Notes under the pieces: model-generated
Database searches by the model: none
What the model was told of the DNA's origin: nothing
Seen by the model: only the letters and a program-made list of their open reading frames with translations
From: Nonomuraea sp. NEAU-A123
GTDB lineage: Bacteria > Actinomycetota > Actinomycetes > Streptosporangiales > Streptosporangiaceae
Assembly (NCBI RefSeq): GCF_018603905.1
Contig: NZ_JAHFZZ010000006.1
Coordinates: forward strand, 186,001-250,000
Length of the DNA: 64,000 nucleotides
Direction: 5' to 3'
Shown here: positions 1-7,800 of the stretch, one piece after another
How positions within the stretch are numbered: the stretch's first letter is position 1
Layout: every line of letters begins with the position of its first letter
Translations under genes and position numbers: made by a program

Positions 1-13
1 TTCCTTGATAAGA

Positions 14-47
14 CGAGAGCCGCGCCCCGGTCGGGGTGCGGCTCTCG
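14..47 (-). terminator. Hairpin terminator of the PRC-barrel gene
   Basis: A perfect 15-bp stem (one G-T pair) with the 4-nt loop GGTC lies 16 nt beyond the stop codon of the minus-strand PRC-barrel gene. The trailing minus-strand sequence is only weakly T-rich. Position and stem strength fit an intrinsic terminator. Confidence 0.65.
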
Positions 48-62
48 GTTCATGCAGGGAGC

Positions 63-407
63 TTAGTGCGGGAAGCGGCTGTAGTAGTCACCCAGCTGCG
101 TCCTGTACTCGGGCTCCTTGAACTTGCCCTCGTCGAACTCGGGCGCGTCCTTGATCTCGGCCTTGGTGCGCGAGACGTAGACGTTGCGCTCCTGCGGGTC
201 GATACGCGTGACGACCTTCGCGGGGAGCATGACCTTCTTGCCGAAGATCCACGGTCCGGTGTCGACGATGATGTAGCTCTCGCCGACCTCGTACGTGGCC
301 TCATCGACGGACCCGATCTTCCCGTCCGTCGCCTGGACGTGGTAACCCACGATGTCCAGACTCTGGCCGCGGTCGTAGACGTCAGGCTGATAGTCCCAGA
401 GCTCCAT
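63..407 (-). CDS. PRC-barrel domain protein
   Basis: The 114-residue product begins MELWDYQPDVYD and contains GYHVQATDGKIGSVDEAT, the typical opening of a PRC-barrel domain, followed by short beta-strand stretches (SYIIVDTG, KKVMLPAKVVTRID). The domain covers nearly the whole protein. PRC-barrel proteins are small beta-barrels used in RNA processing, photosynthetic complexes and stress roles; no specific role can be read here. The ATG is preceded by GGATGAG, a fair ribosome binding site. A strong hairpin follows the stop codon, so the gene is probably monocistronic. The family call is secure and the function unknown. Confidence 0.85.
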   Translation of the reverse strand: MELWDYQPDVYDRGQSLDIVGYHVQATDGKIGSVDEATYEVGESYIIVDTGPWIFGKKVMLPAKVVTRIDPQERNVYVSRTKAEIKDAPEFDEGKFKEPEYRTQLGDYYSRFPH

Positions 408-557
408 TGCTCATCCTCTCTCTGTCTTTCGTCTTTCTCGGGCAGGCCTTCCGCTACCCCACCTATCTCCGCTAAACACCGCGCTCTCGTATAGCGGCCT
501 TCAATGGAGCGTCAAGCCGTCTGGGTGACCCTCCTCATAACGGAGGGGGACAGATCC

Positions 558-1607
558 ATGCGGAGCAGGCTGTATGAACTCGACGGGCTCCGGTTGCTGG
601 CGGCGCTCTGTGTGGTGTTCTTCCACTACACGTTCTCGGGGTGGGCCGGTGGTCACAGCCCGGTCGTCTTCCAGGCCGAAAGCGTCTGGTCCAAGTACGG
701 CTATCTGGGTGTGGACCTGTTCTTCATGATCAGCGGATTCGTGGTGCTGATGAGCGCGTGGGGCAGGAGCCCGCGCGAGTTCGCGGTGTCGAGGGCGATC
801 CGGCTCTACCCGGCCTACTGGGTGGGCATCGCCGTCACCACGCTGGTCACGGTGACGCTGGGGGCCGGGGTCTTCTCCGTCTCCTTCGGGCAGGTGCTGG
901 CCAACCTCACGATGTTCCAGGCGGTGCCGGACGTGGCGAACGTCGACGTCGTCTACTGGACGCTGTGGGCGGAGATGCGGTTCTACCTGCTCATCCTGGT
1001 GTTCGCCTGGATCGGGATGACCCGGGGGCGGGTGCTGGCGGGGCTGTGGGCGTGGCTGGGGCTGACGCTCGCGGTCGAGGCGGGGGTGCTGCCGCCGGTG
1101 ATCGACCTGGTGGTGCAGTCGGAGTTCGCGCACTACTTCATCGCGGGGATGGCGCTGTTCATGCTCTACAAGTTCGGGCCCAGTAAGCAGGTGCTGGTGC
1201 TGGTGCCGCTCTGCCTGGGGAACGCCGTCTACCGCGCCATCGGCTACGCGGCGGCGGTGGGGGAGCGCTATTCGGTCGACTACAGCCCCGTGGTCATCGC
1301 CCTGGTGGTCATGGCGCTCTTCGCGGTCATGACGCTGGTCGCGCTCCGGGTGACGGCGCCGCTGGCCCTGCCGTGGTTGGCGACCGCGGGCGCGCTCACG
1401 TACCCGCTGTATCTGCTGCACGCGCACGTCGGTTTCATCGTGTTCGACCGGATCGGCGGGGCGGTCGACAAGTACGTTCTGCTCTTCGGGCTCATCGCGG
1501 TGATGTGCGCGGCGGCGTACGCGGTGCACCGCTTCGTCGAACGTCCGCTGGCGCCCGCGCTCAAGCGCCTGATGGCTCCCCGGCGGCAGCCGGCGGTGCT
1601 GGTCTGA
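558..1607 (+). CDS. Acyltransferase 3 family membrane protein
   Basis: The 349-residue protein starts MRSRLYELDGLRLLAALCV, the classic first helix of acyltransferase-3 (OafA/NodX-like) proteins, with the conserved R, followed by FFHY carrying the conserved His. RAIRLYPAYWVG is the second hallmark. About ten hydrophobic helices follow, ending with HRFVERPLAPALK, the usual C-terminal motif of the family. Such enzymes move acyl groups across the cytoplasmic membrane onto sugars, lipids or antibiotics. I chose the ATG at 558 over an upstream in-frame ATG at 504 because GGAGGGGGA ends 7 nt before it and homology to the family starts there. Substrate unknown; no sugar or polyketide genes adjoin it. 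Confidence 0.85.
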   Translation: MRSRLYELDGLRLLAALCVVFFHYTFSGWAGGHSPVVFQAESVWSKYGYLGVDLFFMISGFVVLMSAWGRSPREFAVSRAIRLYPAYWVGIAVTTLVTVTLGAGVFSVSFGQVLANLTMFQAVPDVANVDVVYWTLWAEMRFYLLILVFAWIGMTRGRVLAGLWAWLGLTLAVEAGVLPPVIDLVVQSEFAHYFIAGMALFMLYKFGPSKQVLVLVPLCLGNAVYRAIGYAAAVGERYSVDYSPVVIALVVMALFAVMTLVALRVTAPLALPWLATAGALTYPLYLLHAHVGFIVFDRIGGAVDKYVLLFGLIAVMCAAAYAVHRFVERPLAPALKRLMAPRRQPAVLV

Positions 1608-1662
1608 GGTTTCGGAATGGCCAGGTAGCGGATAACATCCGCGTCACAGAGAAGGGGGACAG

Positions 1663-2475
1663 GTGAGTCTCGGGTCCGAGTGGGCGCCTCCCGGCGTGGA
1701 CAGCACCACGGCGAGTGTCGCCCGCGTGCACGACGCGCTCCTGGGCGGCACCGAGAACTTCGCCGTGGACCGGGCCATCGCCCGCCGCCTGAAAGAGGCC
1801 GTGCCCGAAGTGGTGAACCTCGTCTGGTGCAACCGGGCCTTCATCGGCCGGGTCGTCGACTTCCTGGTCCGCGAGGCCGGGATCCGGCAGATCATCGACC
1901 TGGGCGCCGGGCTGCCGACGATCGAGAACACCCACGAGGTCGCCCAGTTCGCCGACCCCAACGTACGGGTCGTGTACGTCGACTGCGATCCCATGGTCGA
2001 GCCGCACGCGCGGGCGATCCTGGACGGGAACGAGCTCGCGCTGGCGATCACCGAGGACGCCAGGGACGCGGAGGCGGTGCTGCGGCATCCGAGGGTGACG
2101 CGGCTCATCGACTTCTCGCAGCCCGTCGGGCTGTTGGCGATCGGGCTGCTGCACCTGTTCCCCGACCGGGACGACCCGCATGGGCTGGTCAAGCGCTACA
2201 TGGCCGCGCTACCGTCCGGGAGCTACCTGGCGGCGTCCAACATGCTGGCCTCGATCAGCCCGCAGGCCCAGGCGCTGGAGGCCATGCTGCACGTGACGAT
2301 GGGGACCGGGTACTTCCGGCCGCGGGCGGAGATCGAGCGCTTCTTCGACGGGCTGGTGCTGGAGGAGCCCGGGGTGGTGCACTTTCCGGAGTGGCGGCCT
2401 GACGAGCGGTTGCCGGGGCCGTTGGCCACGTGGGAAGAGCTGCTGCTGGGTGGTGTGGCGCGCAAACCCGCCTGA
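1663..2475 (+). CDS. SAM-dependent methyltransferase, DUF574 type (Methyltransf_19)
   Basis: The 270-residue protein has the signature order of actinobacterial DUF574 methyltransferases: a short N-terminus with ARVHDALLGGTENFAVDR (residues 20-37), the SAM loop DLGAGLPT (79-86), the strand VRVVYVDCDPMV with its acidic residue, and LLAIGLLHLFPD. This family is abundant in actinomycetes and most members have no known substrate. The GTG start is supported by GGGGGACAG just upstream. It stands alone between a membrane acyltransferase and an exporter. Family certain, substrate unknown. Confidence 0.88.
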   Translation: MSLGSEWAPPGVDSTTASVARVHDALLGGTENFAVDRAIARRLKEAVPEVVNLVWCNRAFIGRVVDFLVREAGIRQIIDLGAGLPTIENTHEVAQFADPNVRVVYVDCDPMVEPHARAILDGNELALAITEDARDAEAVLRHPRVTRLIDFSQPVGLLAIGLLHLFPDRDDPHGLVKRYMAALPSGSYLAASNMLASISPQAQALEAMLHVTMGTGYFRPRAEIERFFDGLVLEEPGVVHFPEWRPDERLPGPLATWEELLLGGVARKPA

Positions 2476-2540
2476 ACGCGTGTCTTTGTGCTGAGATTTG
2501 TAGGTGAATCGGATGGTTCGTCGGCGCTAGGGTGGTCGTC

Positions 2541-2582
2541 GTGCCGCATCGACTGATCTGTTCCCCTCCGCCCGCCGAGTAG
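2541..2582 (+). CDS. Putative leader peptide MPHRLICSPPPAE
   Basis: A 13-codon frame, GTG to TAG, begins 7 nt after a TAGGGT -10-like box and ends in the loop of a terminator hairpin. It encodes MPHRLICSPPPAE, containing Ile-Cys-Ser and a Pro-Pro-Pro run; poly-proline is known to slow ribosomes. It lies 101 nt upstream of the EamA exporter start. If real it is a cis-acting regulatory peptide rather than a functional protein. The short length makes chance occurrence possible. Confidence 0.35.
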   Translation: MPHRLICSPPPAE

Positions 2583-2594
2583 CGGGCGGCTTTT
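2568..2594 (+). terminator. Hairpin plus T-run in the leader of the EamA gene
   Basis: CCGCCCGC pairs perfectly with GCGGGCGG around a 6-nt loop (CGAGTA) and is followed by CTTTT. This is a good intrinsic terminator for plus-strand transcripts. It lies 95 nt before the exporter start, so it acts either as the terminator of upstream transcription or as an attenuator. Confidence 0.6.
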
Positions 2595-2683
2595 CCCGAT
2601 TTTTCCGGATCTGACCAGGTCTGGGAGTGGCTGCTGCCCGCCTACCGGGCCCTTTTCCACCACTCCATCCGGAGAGATCAGTC

Positions 2684-3946
2684 ATGTCGCACGTCTCCGC
2701 GCGGCGGGGCACCTTCTACGTGTCCGTCGCCGCGACCGCCTGGGGCACCGGCGGTGCCGCCGGGTCCCTGCTCTTCCAGTCAGGCGGGCTCGGCCCCGTC
2801 GACGTCTCGTTCTGGCGCTACCTTCTGGGCGCCGCCTTCCTGTACGGGGCCGCCTGCCTGAGGTCGGCCTTCACCCGCCCGACGTCGGCTACTGTCCGCC
2901 CGACGTCGGCCGCCACCCGCCCGACGTCGGCCGCCACCCGCCCGACGTTGGTCACCACCCGCTGGGCGGGGGCAGTTACCCGCCTGAGGTCGGTCACCAC
3001 CAGCCTGAGGTCGTCCGCTGCCCACCTCACGTCCACCACCATCCGACCCACGGCAACCACCAACGGCGTCACGTCGGACGTCGTCCGGCCGGGTGATGTT
3101 GGCGGGTGGTGGCGTCGGAGTTCTCTCCTGGGTGGTGTCGGCGGGGGACGGCGTCGGCGTTCTCTGCCGAGCGATGGGGGCGGGGGCGGGCGGCGTCGTG
3201 GTTCTGTGCCGGGTCAGGTCGGCGGGGGGTGGGGTCGAGGTTTTCTGCCGGGTCGGGTCAACCGGCGGGTGCTGGTCGTCGGTGTCGGGATGGCCGTCTA
3301 TCAGACCGCCTACTTCGGCGCCATCGCGCAGTCCGGTGTGGCCGTCGCCACGGTGGTCACGATGGGCGCCACGCCGGTGTTCACCGCGCTGGGGAGCCGG
3401 TTCCTCCTGAGGGAGCACCTGGGCCGCGCCGCCCTCGCCGCGCTGGCGACGGCGCTGGGCGGCCTGTTCCTCCTCACCGGGGAGAGTGCCGCTGGGGACG
3501 TCGGTGGCGGCCGGCCGGCCGGGATCGCGCTGGCTCTGGTGTCCGCGGCCGGGTACGCCGCTGTCACCCTCTACTCGCGCCGCCACCACGACGACCCCCA
3601 GCGCACGGCTATGGGCGGGTTCGCCGTCGCGGCCGCCTGCCTCGCTCCGTTCGCCTTGGCCGGCGGGGTGCTGCCGGAGGCCGGAGTGACCCCTGTCGCC
3701 TTGCTGCTCTATCTCGGCGCGGTGCCGACCGCACTCGCCTACGCGCTGTTCTTCCGAGCCCTGACCGCGCTCAACGCCACAACCGTCTCGATCATCTCGC
3801 TCGGCGAAGCCGTCGGCGCGGCGGTGCTCGGGGTGGTGCTGTTCGGCGAGCGTCTCGCGCCCCTGGCATGGTGCGGGTGCGCGTTGTTGCTGGCGGCCGT
3901 GGTGGTGCAGGCCGTACAAGCAGGCCATACGACCGATAAGGATTAG
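2684..3946 (+). CDS. EamA/DMT-family transporter with a repeat insertion
   Basis: The 420-residue membrane protein consists of two EamA repeats, as in drug/metabolite exporters. Residues 1-63 carry the first helices (FYVSVAATAWGTGGAAGSLL, VSFWRYLLGAAFL) and residues 194-420 carry the rest (VYQTAYFGAIAQ, GGLFLLTGE, YLGAVPTALAYALFF, ISLGEAVGAAVLG). Between them, residues 64-193 are a hydrophilic low-complexity block built from tandem repeats (RPTSAAT heptads, then Arg/Gly-rich copies). Removing the block leaves about 290 residues, the normal family length. The ATG has GGAGA 8 nt upstream and a candidate attenuator precedes it. Likely an exporter of an amino acid or related metabolite; substrate not determinable. 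Confidence 0.8.
   Translation: MSHVSARRGTFYVSVAATAWGTGGAAGSLLFQSGGLGPVDVSFWRYLLGAAFLYGAACLRSAFTRPTSATVRPTSAATRPTSAATRPTLVTTRWAGAVTRLRSVTTSLRSSAAHLTSTTIRPTATTNGVTSDVVRPGDVGGWWRRSSLLGGVGGGRRRRSLPSDGGGGGRRRGSVPGQVGGGWGRGFLPGRVNRRVLVVGVGMAVYQTAYFGAIAQSGVAVATVVTMGATPVFTALGSRFLLREHLGRAALAALATALGGLFLLTGESAAGDVGGGRPAGIALALVSAAGYAAVTLYSRRHHDDPQRTAMGGFAVAAACLAPFALAGGVLPEAGVTPVALLLYLGAVPTALAYALFFRALTALNATTVSIISLGEAVGAAVLGVVLFGERLAPLAWCGCALLLAAVVVQAVQAGHTTDKD
2876..2980 (+). repeat. 21-nt tandem repeat inside the EamA gene
   Basis: Units begin at 2876, 2897, 2918, 2939 and 2960, each starting CGCCCGACGTCGG in the best copies; units 2 and 3 are identical. Diverged copies continue to about 3060. The period is a multiple of three and the array encodes Arg-Pro-Thr-Ser-Ala-Ala-Thr heptads, so the reading frame is kept. 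Confidence 0.9.
3111..3270 (+). repeat. 39/42-nt tandem repeat inside the EamA gene
   Basis: Four copies begin at 3111, 3150, 3192 and 3231. Each opens GG(C/G)GTCG.G followed by TTCTCT or a near variant, then a G-rich tail. Spacings of 39, 42 and 39 nt are all multiples of three. The array encodes Gly/Arg-rich sequence just before the third transmembrane helix of the transporter. Confidence 0.85.
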
Positions 3947-4092
3947 CGGTCGCGGAGCGGGGTGGCGATTGCGGCCGTCCTATGAGTTAGGGTCCGTACG
4001 GCGATGCTTGCCGTACCGTCGCTCCGCTCCCCGATTGAGCACACTTGACACTAAATGGGAACGGCGCTGACAAAGCATGCGTTGGAGGGATT

Positions 4093-6294
4093 GTGGCGTC
4101 GATTTCCGGAATAGTGAGAAACCTCCTGGATCGTCCGGGCGGGGTGAACCTCAGCCCGTACAAAAAGATCGTCAAGGCGGCGGCCGAACGAGCCGAACGC
4201 ATTGGCGCGCTTGAGGAGCTGCCCCAGCCGAGAATGGGTGATCTGGCCGAGTTCTGTGCTGTAGCGCGGGAGGCCGCCGACAGGACGCTCGGGCTCAGGC
4301 CGTACGACGTGCAGCTTTTGGGCACGCTCGCCCTTCTCGACGGGCAGATCGCCGAGATGGCGACCGGTGAGGGCAAGACGCTGTCGGGGGCGATGGCCGC
4401 GGCCGGGTACGCGCTGCAGGGCAAGCGGGTGCACGTGATGTCCGTCAACGACTACCTGGCCCGGCGAGACGCCGAGTGGATGGCGCCGTTCTATGAGGCG
4501 ATGGGTGTCACGGTGGGCTGGATCGACCAGAACTCCACACCCGACGAGCGGCGCGCGGCCTATGCGAAGGACGTCACATACGGACCCGTCAGCGAGATGG
4601 GCTTCGACGTGCTGCGCGACCGGCTGCGTACCGACGCGGCCGAGATCATCGTGCCCGCGCCCGAGGTGGCGCTGGTCGACGAGGCCGACTCGGTGCTCGT
4701 GGACGAGGCGCGGGTGCCGCTGGTCATGGCGGGGGCGGCCGACGAGGGCAGCGCGGTGCCCGAGATGGCGGCGCTGGTCAGGCAGCTGATCCGGGGCTAC
4801 CACTACGAGATCGACGACCAGGCGCGCAACGTCTACCTGACGACCAAGGGCGCCGACAGCGTCGAGGGCATGCTCGACGTCGAGCTGTACGACGAGAACG
4901 AGCCCGGCACGCTGATCGAGCTGAACCTGGCCCTGCACGCCCACGCCCTGCTCACCCGCGACGTCGACTACATCGTGCGCGACGGCAAGGTCCAGCTCAT
5001 CAACCCGTCGCGCGGCCGGGTGGCCGTACTCCAGCGCTGGCCCGACGGCCTGCAGGCGGCCGTGGAGGCCAAGGAGACGCTGCCGCCCAGCGAGAAGGGC
5101 GAGATCCTCGACTCGATCACCGTCCAGGGCCTGATCAAGCGTTATCCGCAGATTTCCGGCATGACCGGCACGGCGGTCGCGGTCAGCGAGCAACTCGGCG
5201 AGTTCTACGGCCTCAAGGTCGCGGTGATCCCGCCCAACCGGCCGTGCGTCCGGCAGGACGAGCCGGACCGTATCTATCCGACCGTTCCGGACAAGGACGC
5301 GGCGCTGGTCGAGGAGATCCAGGAGGCGCACGCCACCGGTCGGCCCATCCTCATCGGCACGCTCGACGTGGCCGAGTCGGAGAACCTGGCCAAGCTCCTG
5401 CAGCGGCGCGGCATGGAGCCCGTCGTACTCAACGCCAAGAACGACGCTGAAGAGGCCGCGATCATCGCCAAGGCCGGCGAGCGCGACGCCATCACCGTCT
5501 CCACACAGATGGCGGGCCGCGGCACCGACATCCGCCTCGGCGAGGGCGTCGCCGAACTGGGCGGCCTCTACGTGATCGGCTCGGGCCGCCACGCGAGCAG
5601 CCGCCTCGACGACCAGTTGCGCGGGCGCGCGGGCCGTCAGGGCGATCCCGGCGGTTCGGTGTTCTTCGTCAGCATGAAGGATGACCTCATCACCCAGTTC
5701 GTCCCCGACGAGCGGCCGCCCGCGGCCGACGCCGACGGCCTGGTACGCCACCGCCGCGGCGTCTACCTCGTGGGCCACGCCCAACGGGTCGCCGAGGGCG
5801 TCAACCTGGAGATCCACCGCAACACCTGGCGCTACACCCGCCTGCTGGAGCACCAGCGCGAGCTCATTCTGGAGTGGCGCGACAAGGTCCTGCACAGCGA
5901 CTCGGCGGCCAAGGCGCTGGCCGAGGCCGACCCCGAACGCTGGGAGGCGCTGCCGGAGGACACCCGCGACGAGACGGCCAGGCAGATCGTGCTGCACGCG
6001 ATCGACCGCTGCTGGACCGAGCACCTGGCGTTCCTGACCGACCTGCGCGAAGGCATCCACCTGCGGGCGCTCGGTCGGATGAGCCCGATCGACGAGTTCC
6101 ACCGGGAGGCCGTGGCGGAGTACAAGGCGCTGCTGACGGAGGTCGAACGCCGCTCGATGGAGTCGTTCGAGGCGCCGGAGCCCGACCTCAAGCGCCCCAC
6201 CGCGACCTGGACTTATCTGGTGCAGGACAACCCGTTCGGCACGGAGTGGGACAGGATCCTCAAGCGGGTGACATCCGCCACACGTCGCGGCTAG
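4093..6294 (+). CDS. secA2: Accessory Sec translocase ATPase SecA2
   Basis: The 733-residue protein aligns by eye along its whole length with mycobacterial SecA2. It has GLRPYDVQLLG, the Walker A motif MATGEGKT (about 89-96), NDYLARRDAEWM, Walker B DEADSVLVDEAR (from 196), the helicase motif STQMAGRGTDIRLG, QLRGRAGRQGDPG, and the SecA2-type C-terminus RPTATWTYLVQDNP. It lacks the long C-terminal linker and zinc-binding tail of housekeeping SecA1. It powers export of a subset of proteins through SecYEG. I chose GTG 4093, with GGAGGG just upstream (spacing only 3 nt), over TTG 4045, which has no ribosome binding site; start uncertain. No dedicated SecY2 or substrate gene adjoins it, as in mycobacteria. 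Confidence 0.93.
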   Translation: MASISGIVRNLLDRPGGVNLSPYKKIVKAAAERAERIGALEELPQPRMGDLAEFCAVAREAADRTLGLRPYDVQLLGTLALLDGQIAEMATGEGKTLSGAMAAAGYALQGKRVHVMSVNDYLARRDAEWMAPFYEAMGVTVGWIDQNSTPDERRAAYAKDVTYGPVSEMGFDVLRDRLRTDAAEIIVPAPEVALVDEADSVLVDEARVPLVMAGAADEGSAVPEMAALVRQLIRGYHYEIDDQARNVYLTTKGADSVEGMLDVELYDENEPGTLIELNLALHAHALLTRDVDYIVRDGKVQLINPSRGRVAVLQRWPDGLQAAVEAKETLPPSEKGEILDSITVQGLIKRYPQISGMTGTAVAVSEQLGEFYGLKVAVIPPNRPCVRQDEPDRIYPTVPDKDAALVEEIQEAHATGRPILIGTLDVAESENLAKLLQRRGMEPVVLNAKNDAEEAAIIAKAGERDAITVSTQMAGRGTDIRLGEGVAELGGLYVIGSGRHASSRLDDQLRGRAGRQGDPGGSVFFVSMKDDLITQFVPDERPPAADADGLVRHRRGVYLVGHAQRVAEGVNLEIHRNTWRYTRLLEHQRELILEWRDKVLHSDSAAKALAEADPERWEALPEDTRDETARQIVLHAIDRCWTEHLAFLTDLREGIHLRALGRMSPIDEFHREAVAEYKALLTEVERRSMESFEAPEPDLKRPTATWTYLVQDNPFGTEWDRILKRVTSATRRG

Positions 6295-6306
6295 CCGTAC
6301 CTGACA

Positions 6307-6334
6307 GAGGGTGGCAGGTATGCCTGCCACCCTC
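6307..6334 (+). terminator. Hairpin after secA2
   Basis: A perfect 12-bp inverted repeat, GAGGGTGGCAGG with loop TATG, begins 12 nt after the secA2 stop codon. No T-run follows, and the hairpin ends 5 nt before the ATG of the next gene. It may terminate secA2 transcription, or sit in the leader of the VOC gene and affect its translation. Confidence 0.55.
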
Positions 6335-6339
6335 GAACC

Positions 6340-6714
6340 ATGACAACGAAAGCGAAGCTCCTGGCCGTCACCATCGACTGCGCGGAGCCCAAGAAGATGG
6401 CCGAGTTCTGGCACCAGGTGACCGGGCTGGACATCCAGTATTCGGAGGACGAGTACGCCGCCGTGGGCGACGGTACGACGAACATCTACTTCGGCCGCGT
6501 CCCCGACCGCAAGCCGGTGGAGTGGCCCAGTTCGGACAAGCAGTTCCACCTCGACTTTCGGGTGCCGGATGTGGAGCGGGCTGTGGAGCAGTACATTGCG
6601 CTGGGGGCCACGAAGCCCGCGTTCCAGCCTGGGGTGACGGAGGAGAAGGTCGGGTGGATCGTGCTGCAGGATCCGGAGGGGCACGTGTTCTGCGTCTGTC
6701 CTGAGCAGTCCTGA
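6340..6714 (+). CDS. VOC/glyoxalase-family protein
   Basis: The 124-residue protein is a single vicinal-oxygen-chelate fold of the glyoxalase-like type common in actinomycetes. It opens LLAVTIDCAEPKKMAEFWHQVTGL (the first beta-alpha unit), has FHLDFRVPDVERAVEQYIALGA (second unit), and ends GWIVLQDPEGHVFCVCPE. Such proteins bind a metal or small ligand; many act in antibiotic resistance or detoxification. There is no ribosome binding site because a hairpin ends 5 nt before the ATG, so translation may be leaderless. Function unknown beyond the fold. Confidence 0.82.
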   Translation: MTTKAKLLAVTIDCAEPKKMAEFWHQVTGLDIQYSEDEYAAVGDGTTNIYFGRVPDRKPVEWPSSDKQFHLDFRVPDVERAVEQYIALGATKPAFQPGVTEEKVGWIVLQDPEGHVFCVCPEQS

Positions 6715-6915
6715 CTCGTCCCCAGTCAGGTGCCCGCCCTGGCGTGGAAAGGGCGGGCGGAGCTGGATGTTCCGTCATGCGGAAGACCGTGCCGGTACGG
6801 CAGGTACGTCCGTGATGAGAGGGATGTTTGGCCTAAAGGATGATTGCAGCACTTAGCTTCCCTCATAAGCTGGTGCAATGCTCTTGGAAGGATCCATGTC
6901 CCTGCGTGGGCGACG

Positions 6916-7800
6916 ATGACCTGGGTCGGCCTCGTGATCGCGCTGGCGGGGGCGCTCGGATACGCGTTCGGTGCGGCGCTGCAACAGTTCGAAGCCGTAG
7001 CGGAGGGCGCCTCCCTCAGACTGGTGAGGCGCCCTCGCTGGTGGATCGGCGGCGTCATCGGCTTCACCGGCGCGTGCCTGCACGCCGTGGCGCTGAGCCT
7101 TGCGCCACTGGTCGCCGTGCAGCCGATCAGCGTGGCCACTCTGGTGTTCGCCGTGCCGCTGGCGGCGCTGATGTACGGCCGTCGCCCGTACAAAGCGGAA
7201 ATATTTGGCTCCATCGCGGTGGCCGTCGGGTTGCTCTGGCTCATGGTGCTCCTCCCGGCGCACAACGTGACGCCGAAACTCGGCGACGGGGCCGCGATCG
7301 GGTTCATCGCCGTGATCGGCGTGATCGTCCTCGCCGCCGAACTGATCGCCAACAGACTGCGTGGACCCGGCAAGGCCCTCGTCCTGTCCGTGGGAGCCGG
7401 CGCCGTGACCGCGAGCGTGTCGACGTTCGTCCGGGCGGTCGGGGGTGGCATGCAGGGGGACTGGGGCAGGCTGTTGCACTGGTTCACACTCGCCGTGCCC
7501 GTGTTGCTGGTCTGCGCGGTCGTGCTGCTGCAACGGTCGTACGCGGTGGGCTACTTCGGCGTCGCGTACGCGGGCGTGCAGGTCGTGGACCCGATCACCT
7601 CAGTGCTCGCCGGCGCGATCCTCCTCGGCGAACCCCTCCCGACCAACCCCTCCACCGCGATCCCCGCTGTGCTGGCGGCCGCGCTCACCATCGGCGGAAC
7701 CATCACACTCAGTCGGTTGTCCCCTGATCACTCCCATCCTGTGCCGGTGGACGCCACCCGAGGATCTCGTTCATTGACCGCAACATCAGATCTGGTATGA
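6916..7800 (+). CDS. DMT-family integral membrane transporter
   Basis: The 294-residue protein has about nine to ten hydrophobic helices, starting MTWVGLVIALAGALGYAFG. LAPLVAVQPISVATLVFAVPLAALMYGRR and VVDPITSVLAGAILLGEPL are the features of the DMT/NIPA-like transporter group found in actinomycetes. The likely substrate is a small metabolite or cation. I took ATG 6916 because hydrophobic helix 1 begins there, although the ribosome binding site is weak. The last 30 codons overlap the convergent end of the FAD monooxygenase gene by 92 bp, unusually long for this window. The C-terminal tail is hydrophilic and not conserved in the family. Confidence 0.78.
   Translation: MTWVGLVIALAGALGYAFGAALQQFEAVAEGASLRLVRRPRWWIGGVIGFTGACLHAVALSLAPLVAVQPISVATLVFAVPLAALMYGRRPYKAEIFGSIAVAVGLLWLMVLLPAHNVTPKLGDGAAIGFIAVIGVIVLAAELIANRLRGPGKALVLSVGAGAVTASVSTFVRAVGGGMQGDWGRLLHWFTLAVPVLLVCAVVLLQRSYAVGYFGVAYAGVQVVDPITSVLAGAILLGEPLPTNPSTAIPAVLAAALTIGGTITLSRLSPDHSHPVPVDATRGSRSLTATSDLV

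Larger units (their letters stand above)
2528..2594 (+). promoter_or_regulatory. Candidate translation-coupled attenuator upstream of the EamA exporter gene
   Basis: A TAGGGT box (2528-2533) stands 7 nt before a GTG that opens a 13-codon reading frame, as expected for a leaderless actinobacterial transcript. That frame ends with TAG inside the loop of an 8-bp GC hairpin (2568-2589), which is followed by CTTTT. The left arm of the hairpin is itself translated (codons for Pro-Pro-Ala). A ribosome reaching the stop codon would cover the left arm and block the terminator, while no or stalled translation would leave it free to form. The elements are visible in the sequence; the regulatory model is inference. 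Confidence 0.45.

Noticed and set aside
2876-3270. CRISPR array or minisatellite acting as a spacer-repeat system
   Set aside because: The units are contiguous without unique spacers, keep the reading frame of a membrane protein, and no cas gene is present.
2780-3928. Minus-strand open frame opposite the EamA gene
   Set aside because: It is Arg/Gln/Pro-rich, follows the repeat arrays, and has no domain, while the plus strand encodes a clear ten-helix transporter.
3996-4016. 7-bp hairpin (GTACGGC...GCCGTAC) between the EamA and secA2 genes
   Set aside because: The stem is short with no T-run, so I could not support it as a terminator or a regulatory site.
4051-6684. Minus-strand open frame of about 877 codons opposite secA2
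   Set aside because: SecA2 matches its family along its whole length; the antisense translation has no recognisable motifs and shows the composition of a GC-rich shadow.
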